A stretch of 9,854 nucleotides of DNA, from contig CBDVCD010000118.1 of NCBI GenBank assembly GCA_965372385.1, forward strand, positions 1 through 9,854. Direction: 5' to 3'. Origin of the DNA: JASJBU01 sp965372385. Its GTDB lineage: Bacteria > Pseudomonadota > Gammaproteobacteria > Chromatiales > Chromatiaceae. Positions 6,429 to 9,854 of the stretch are shown piece by piece. Under the pieces are notes generated by a model. The model had not been told where the DNA came from, did not search any database, and saw only the letters and a program-made list of their open reading frames with translations. Position numbers and translations under genes: made by a program. Each line of letters opens with the position of its first letter. Position 1 is the first letter of the stretch.

Positions 6429-7706
6429 ATGTTAGATCTTGCTAAGACCCGCATCGGCGTGATTGGTCTGGGCTATGTGGGCCTGCCGCTGGCGGTGGAA
6501 TTCGGCAAGAGATATCCGACCATCGGTTTCGATATCGATGAAGCCAGGATACAGGAGCTAATCGAGGGACGTGACAGCTCCCTGGAGGTGGAACCAGCAG
6601 AGCTGCAGGCAGTGCCCCATCTCAGCTACACGCATCAGTTGGAGGAGATCAGAGAGTGTAATGTCTATATCGTCACTGTTCCCACCCCGATCAATCAACA
6701 CAAACAGCCGGATCTCTCGCCCCTGATAGGCGCCAGCCACGCCCTGGGAACGGTGCTAAAAGCAGGTGATATCGCCATCTTCGAATCCACGGTCTATCCT
6801 GGTGCCACCGAAGAGGAGTGCGTGCCCATCATCGAGGCCGATTCAGGCCTTAAATTCAACCAGGACTTTTATGTCGGCTACAGCCCGGAGCGCATCAATC
6901 CCGGTGACAAGGAACATCGGCTGGCCACGATTAAAAAGGTGACCGCGGGCTCGACACCAGCGGTGGCCGATTTTGTCGACGAGCTCTATCGCAGCATCAT
7001 CACCGCAGGCACCCACAAGGCCAGCAGCATCAAGGTGGCGGAAGCGGCCAAGGTCATTGAGAACACCCAGCGGGATGTAAATATTGCCCTTATCAACGAA
7101 TTGGCGCTGATCTTCAACCGGTTGGGGATCGACACCCTGGAGGTACTGGAAGCCGCGGGCAGCAAGTGGAATTTTCTACCGTTCCGCCCGGGCCTGGTGG
7201 GAGGCCATTGTATCAGCGTGGATCCCTACTACCTGACTCACAAGGCCCAATCCATCGGTTATCAACCCGAAATCATCCTGGCGGGACGCCGTCTCAACGA
7301 TAGCATGGGGGCCTATGTGGTCCATTCCACCGTCAAGCTCATGATGAAACGGGGAATCGCGACCGGCAACAGCAAGGTCCTGGTGCTGGGGCTGACCTTC
7401 AAGGAGAACTGCCCGGATCTGCGTAATACTCGCGTGGTGGATATCATCTCGGAATTCGAGGATTACGGGGCTAAGGTCGATGTGTACGATCCCTGGGTCA
7501 ACCCGGATGACGCTGATCATGAGTATGGTTTGAGACCGATCGATGAACTGATCGATGGAGAATACGAGGCGGTCATCCTGGCGGTTGCCCACAGGCAGTT
7601 CGCGGAGATGGGCAGTAACAGGATGCGCGCCTTGTGCAAGGAAAACGGTGTTTTGTTCGATGTAAAAAACCTGCTGCCCGCGGCGGATGTGGATGCCCGG
7701 CTCTAA
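6429..7706 (+). CDS. tviB: UDP-GlcNAc 6-dehydrogenase, TviB/VipA type
   Basis: Cytoplasmic NAD-dependent enzyme expected to oxidise UDP-N-acetylglucosamine at C6 in two steps to UDP-N-acetylglucosaminuronic acid, the first committed step to UDP-GalNAcA. The 425-residue protein has the UDP-glucose/GDP-mannose dehydrogenase order: an N-terminal NAD domain with GLGYVG (13-18), a central domain with the catalytic lysine K208 in AEAAKVIENTQRD, and the catalytic thiol C261 in GGHCISVDPYYL. The C-terminal UDP-binding domain starts near 315 (VLVLGLTFKENCPDLRNTR). Stretches such as YSPERINPGD, GSKWNFLPFRPGLVGGHC and the ending DARL match Vi-antigen TviB as I remember it, favouring UDP-GlcNAc over UDP-glucose or UDP-ManNAc. 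The motif usually reads HCIG; here it is HCIS (S263). ATG 6429 follows AGGA (6417-6420) with an 8-nt gap. The epimerase gene starts 23 bp downstream, so an operon is likely. Confidence 0.93.
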   Translation: MLDLAKTRIGVIGLGYVGLPLAVEFGKRYPTIGFDIDEARIQELIEGRDSSLEVEPAELQAVPHLSYTHQLEEIRECNVYIVTVPTPINQHKQPDLSPLIGASHALGTVLKAGDIAIFESTVYPGATEEECVPIIEADSGLKFNQDFYVGYSPERINPGDKEHRLATIKKVTAGSTPAVADFVDELYRSIITAGTHKASSIKVAEAAKVIENTQRDVNIALINELALIFNRLGIDTLEVLEAAGSKWNFLPFRPGLVGGHCISVDPYYLTHKAQSIGYQPEIILAGRRLNDSMGAYVVHSTVKLMMKRGIATGNSKVLVLGLTFKENCPDLRNTRVVDIISEFEDYGAKVDVYDPWVNPDDADHEYGLRPIDELIDGEYEAVILAVAHRQFAEMGSNRMRALCKENGVLFDVKNLLPAADVDARL

Positions 7707-7729
7707 CCCCCTATTCTAAAAGGAAGCTC

Positions 7730-8761
7730 ATGAATAACTACGCGGTGCTGAAACATCAACTCCTCAACCAGCAGGCAACCTGGTTGATTACCGGTGTGGC
7801 CGGATTCATTGGCTCCAACCTGCTGGAGGCCCTGTTGAACCTCAATCAGAAGGTAGTGGGGCTGGACAACTTCTCGACCGGTCATCGCTATAACTTCGAC
7901 AAGGTGCAATACGAGGTTTCAGCGGAACAATGGGATAATTTCACCTTCATCGAAGGCGACATCCGCTCACTGGATGACTGCAGACAGGTCTGTGAAGGGA
8001 TCGATTATGTGCTGCATCAGGCGGCACTCGGCTCCGTCCCCCGTTCCCTGGATGACCCGATCAATACCAACGAGAACAACATCAGCGGTTTTCTGAACAT
8101 GCTGGTGGCCGCCCGGGATGCCCAGGTCAAAGGTTTCGTCTATGCCGCTTCCAGTTCGACCTATGGTGACCATCCCGGCCTACCGAAGAAGGAAGACCGC
8201 ATAGGCAATCCCTTGTCGCCCTACGCGGTCACCAAGCTGGTTAATGAACAGTATGCCAGCGTGTTCGCCCGCTGCTATGAGTTCAAAACCATCGGCCTGC
8301 GCTACTTCAATATCTTCGGCCGGCGCCAGGACCCGAATGGCGCCTACGCCGCGGTGATTCCAAAATGGGTGAGCGCCCTGATCCATGACAAAGAGGTCTA
8401 TATCAACGGCGACGGGGAGACCAGCCGTGACTTCTGTTATATCGACAACGCGGTCCAGGCCAATCTATTGGCTGCCACCACCATCAATCCCGACGCAGTG
8501 AATCAGGTCTATAATGTGGCGGTCGGTGACCGGACCAGCCTCACTCAGCTGTACGAAAATATCCGCGGGATTCTGTCCCGAGAGTTCCAGAATCTTGAAG
8601 GGGTGAAGCCCATCTATCGCGATTTCCGCCCTGGCGATGTCAGACACTCCCTCGCTGACATCTCCAAGGCCCGTAAACTGCTGGGATATGAACCCAGCCA
8701 CCACATCGATGCTGGACTCGAAGAGGCCATGAGCTGGTATGTGGAAGACCTGAAGGCCTAG
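7730..8761 (+). CDS. tviC: UDP-GlcNAc(A) 4-epimerase, TviC/WbpP type
   Basis: Short-chain dehydrogenase/reductase that inverts C4 of UDP-sugars; next to a TviB it should convert UDP-GlcNAcA to UDP-GalNAcA (WbpP also acts on UDP-GlcNAc). The 343-residue protein has the NAD loop TGVAGFIGS (21-29) and the LHQAALGSVPRS segment (95-106) typical of WbpP/TviC. The catalytic SSS is at 141-143 with the Y165xxxK169 pair in SPYAVTKL. The substrate-binding block NIFGRRQDPNGAYAAVIPKW (194-213) and GDGETSRDFCYIDN also follow the family. I place the start at ATG 7730 because AAGGA (7720-7724) precedes it by 5 nt and the product aligns with WbpP's length (341). The frame stays open upstream to 7634, but that part lies inside the previous gene. 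The third gene follows after 31 bp. Confidence 0.93.
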   Translation: MNNYAVLKHQLLNQQATWLITGVAGFIGSNLLEALLNLNQKVVGLDNFSTGHRYNFDKVQYEVSAEQWDNFTFIEGDIRSLDDCRQVCEGIDYVLHQAALGSVPRSLDDPINTNENNISGFLNMLVAARDAQVKGFVYAASSSTYGDHPGLPKKEDRIGNPLSPYAVTKLVNEQYASVFARCYEFKTIGLRYFNIFGRRQDPNGAYAAVIPKWVSALIHDKEVYINGDGETSRDFCYIDNAVQANLLAATTINPDAVNQVYNVAVGDRTSLTQLYENIRGILSREFQNLEGVKPIYRDFRPGDVRHSLADISKARKLLGYEPSHHIDAGLEEAMSWYVEDLKA

Positions 8762-8792
8762 GCCTTCATACACTCAATCAACAGGTACCCCA

Positions 8793-9800
8793 ATGAGAGT
8801 TTTGCTTACCGGTGGGGCCGGCTTTATCGGTTCAGCCCTCGCCATCAGGCTGCTGGAGCGTGGTGACGAGGTCATCAGCCTCGACTGTCTGAACGATTAT
8901 TACGATGTCGAACTGAAAAAGGCCCGCCTGGCCCGTACCCAGGCGCATCCCAATTTCACCGATCTGCGCCTCGAGTTGGAGGACCGGGAAGGCATCGCCG
9001 ACTGCTTCACCCAGTACAAACCCCATCGGGTGGTCAACCTGGCGGCCCAGGCCGGGGTGCGTTACTCCATCGAGAATCCCTTGGCCTATGTGGACTCCAA
9101 CCTGCTGGGGTTTGGCAATATTCTGGAGGGCTGCCGGCACAATGGCGTACAGCACCTGGTGTATGCCTCCAGCAGCTCGGTGTATGGCGCCAACACCTCC
9201 ATGCCCTTCTCGGTGCATGACAACGTGGACCACCCGGTCAGCCTCTATGCCGCCACCAAAAAGGCCAATGAGCTGATGGCCCATACCTATAGCCATCTCT
9301 ATCGCCTGCCGACCACGGGTCTGCGTTTCTTCACTGTCTATGGACCCTGGAGCCGGCCCGATATGGCGATGCTCAAGTTTGCGCACAAGATCATGAAGGA
9401 TGAGCCCATCGATGTTTTCAACTATGGAAAGCACAAGCGGGATTTCACCTACATCGACGATATCGTGGAAGGGGTCATCCGGGTATTGGATCGGATTCCG
9501 CTACCCAACCCGGACTGGAGCAGCGACAAACCCGACTCCGCCACCAGCACCGCACCCTACCGTCTCTACAACATCGGCAACAATGAACCGGTAGAGCTGA
9601 TGCGCTATATCGAGGTGCTCGAGGAGAGCCTGGGCAAGAAGGCCAAACTGAATATGCTGCCGCTGCAGGACGGGGATGTGGTCGCCACCTATGCGGATGT
9701 GGCGGATCTGATCGCCGATACCGGCTACAAACCCGATACCAAACTCGAAGTGGGGGTGGAGAACTTCGCTAACTGGTTCCGGGAATACTACAACTATTGA
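8793..9800 (+). CDS. UDP-glucuronate 4-epimerase-like protein
   Basis: NAD-dependent extended short-chain dehydrogenase/reductase, most like UDP-glucuronate 4-epimerases (known as CapI, LpsL or GAE), which interconvert UDP-GlcA and UDP-GalA. The 335-residue protein has TGGAGFIGS (6-14), DCLNDYYDV (31-39, the family's characteristic loop after the second strand), AAQAGVRYSIENP (84-96), SSSSV near 126-130 and the Y152xxxK156 pair in SLYAATKK. RFFTVYGPWSRPDMA (178-192) matches the substrate loop of this group, except that the common GPWGRP reads GPWSRP (S187). ATG 8793 has a weak ribosome site, ACAGG (8781-8785), 7 nt away. UDP-GlcA would have to come from a UDP-glucose 6-dehydrogenase outside the window, unless this enzyme acts on the product of the upstream TviB-type gene. 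Function by motif; substrate is inferred. Confidence 0.88.
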   Translation: MRVLLTGGAGFIGSALAIRLLERGDEVISLDCLNDYYDVELKKARLARTQAHPNFTDLRLELEDREGIADCFTQYKPHRVVNLAAQAGVRYSIENPLAYVDSNLLGFGNILEGCRHNGVQHLVYASSSSVYGANTSMPFSVHDNVDHPVSLYAATKKANELMAHTYSHLYRLPTTGLRFFTVYGPWSRPDMAMLKFAHKIMKDEPIDVFNYGKHKRDFTYIDDIVEGVIRVLDRIPLPNPDWSSDKPDSATSTAPYRLYNIGNNEPVELMRYIEVLEESLGKKAKLNMLPLQDGDVVATYADVADLIADTGYKPDTKLEVGVENFANWFREYYNY

Positions 9801-9810
9801 TCCTAGATTC

Positions 9811-9843
9811 CTCAGTTGACCGCTCCATTCTACGGTTAACGAG
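9811..9843 (+). repeat. Hairpin after the third sugar-nucleotide gene
   Basis: GTTGACCG (9815-9822) pairs with CGGTTAAC (9833-9840) through eight positions, one of them a G-T wobble, around a 10-nt loop. CTC (9811-9813) and GAG (9841-9843) extend the stem past one bulged A. It begins 11 bases after the stop codon. No T-tract follows within the 11 bases left in the window, so it may be an mRNA 3'-stabilising or Rho-associated structure, or chance, rather than an intrinsic terminator. Confidence 0.4.
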
Positions 9844-9854
9844 TTGAAATTGTG

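Noticed and set aside
6269..6454. Minus-strand open frame of 61 codons across the divergent intergenic region
   Set aside because: It runs into the start of the dehydrogenase gene on the other strand and would cover its promoter; no ribosome site or recognisable motif.
7634..7729. Upstream extension of the TviC-type epimerase by 32 codons
   Set aside because: It lies mostly inside the dehydrogenase gene in another frame, adds cysteine-rich sequence absent from the family, and ATG 7730 has a good ribosome site.

Overview
The window looks like ordinary chromosomal DNA of a gammaproteobacterium. The threonine synthase is the long form (463 residues), TmcA is a tRNA acetyltransferase typical of this class, and the last genes closely resemble Vi-antigen/WbpP-type sugar-nucleotide enzymes. 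The GC-rich codon use and the gene set would fit a Chromatiales-like or sulfur-oxidising lineage, but that placement is a guess. No rRNA, tRNA, CRISPR array, insertion sequence or phage gene was found.

Left half (1-5443), housekeeping and GC-rich: an extended -10 promoter leads into thrC (threonine synthase), followed after a short gap on the same strand by tmcA (acetylation of the wobble cytidine of elongator tRNA-Met). Facing tmcA and overlapping its 3' end by 29 bp is a minus-strand radical SAM enzyme with an N-terminal cobalamin-binding-like domain; its substrate is unknown.

Middle (5444-6428), less GC-rich and gene-poor: an A-tract/T-tract hairpin sits directly against the radical SAM start. 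Beyond it is a minus-strand gene for a small exported protein of unknown function with its own recognisable promoter. A 293-bp divergent intergenic region then separates this gene from the next block.

Right part (6429-9854): three tightly spaced plus-strand genes make activated uronic acids: a TviB-type UDP-GlcNAc 6-dehydrogenase, a TviC/WbpP-type UDP-HexNAc(A) 4-epimerase, and a UDP-glucuronate 4-epimerase-like enzyme. Together they should supply UDP-GalNAcA and UDP-GalA for a surface polysaccharide (O antigen, capsule or exopolysaccharide). The window ends in a hairpin just after the third gene, before any glycosyltransferase or export gene is seen.

I do not see a clearly new multi-gene system. 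The items most worth following are the uncharacterised radical SAM enzyme with its leader hairpin, the small exported protein, and the uronic-acid cassette.
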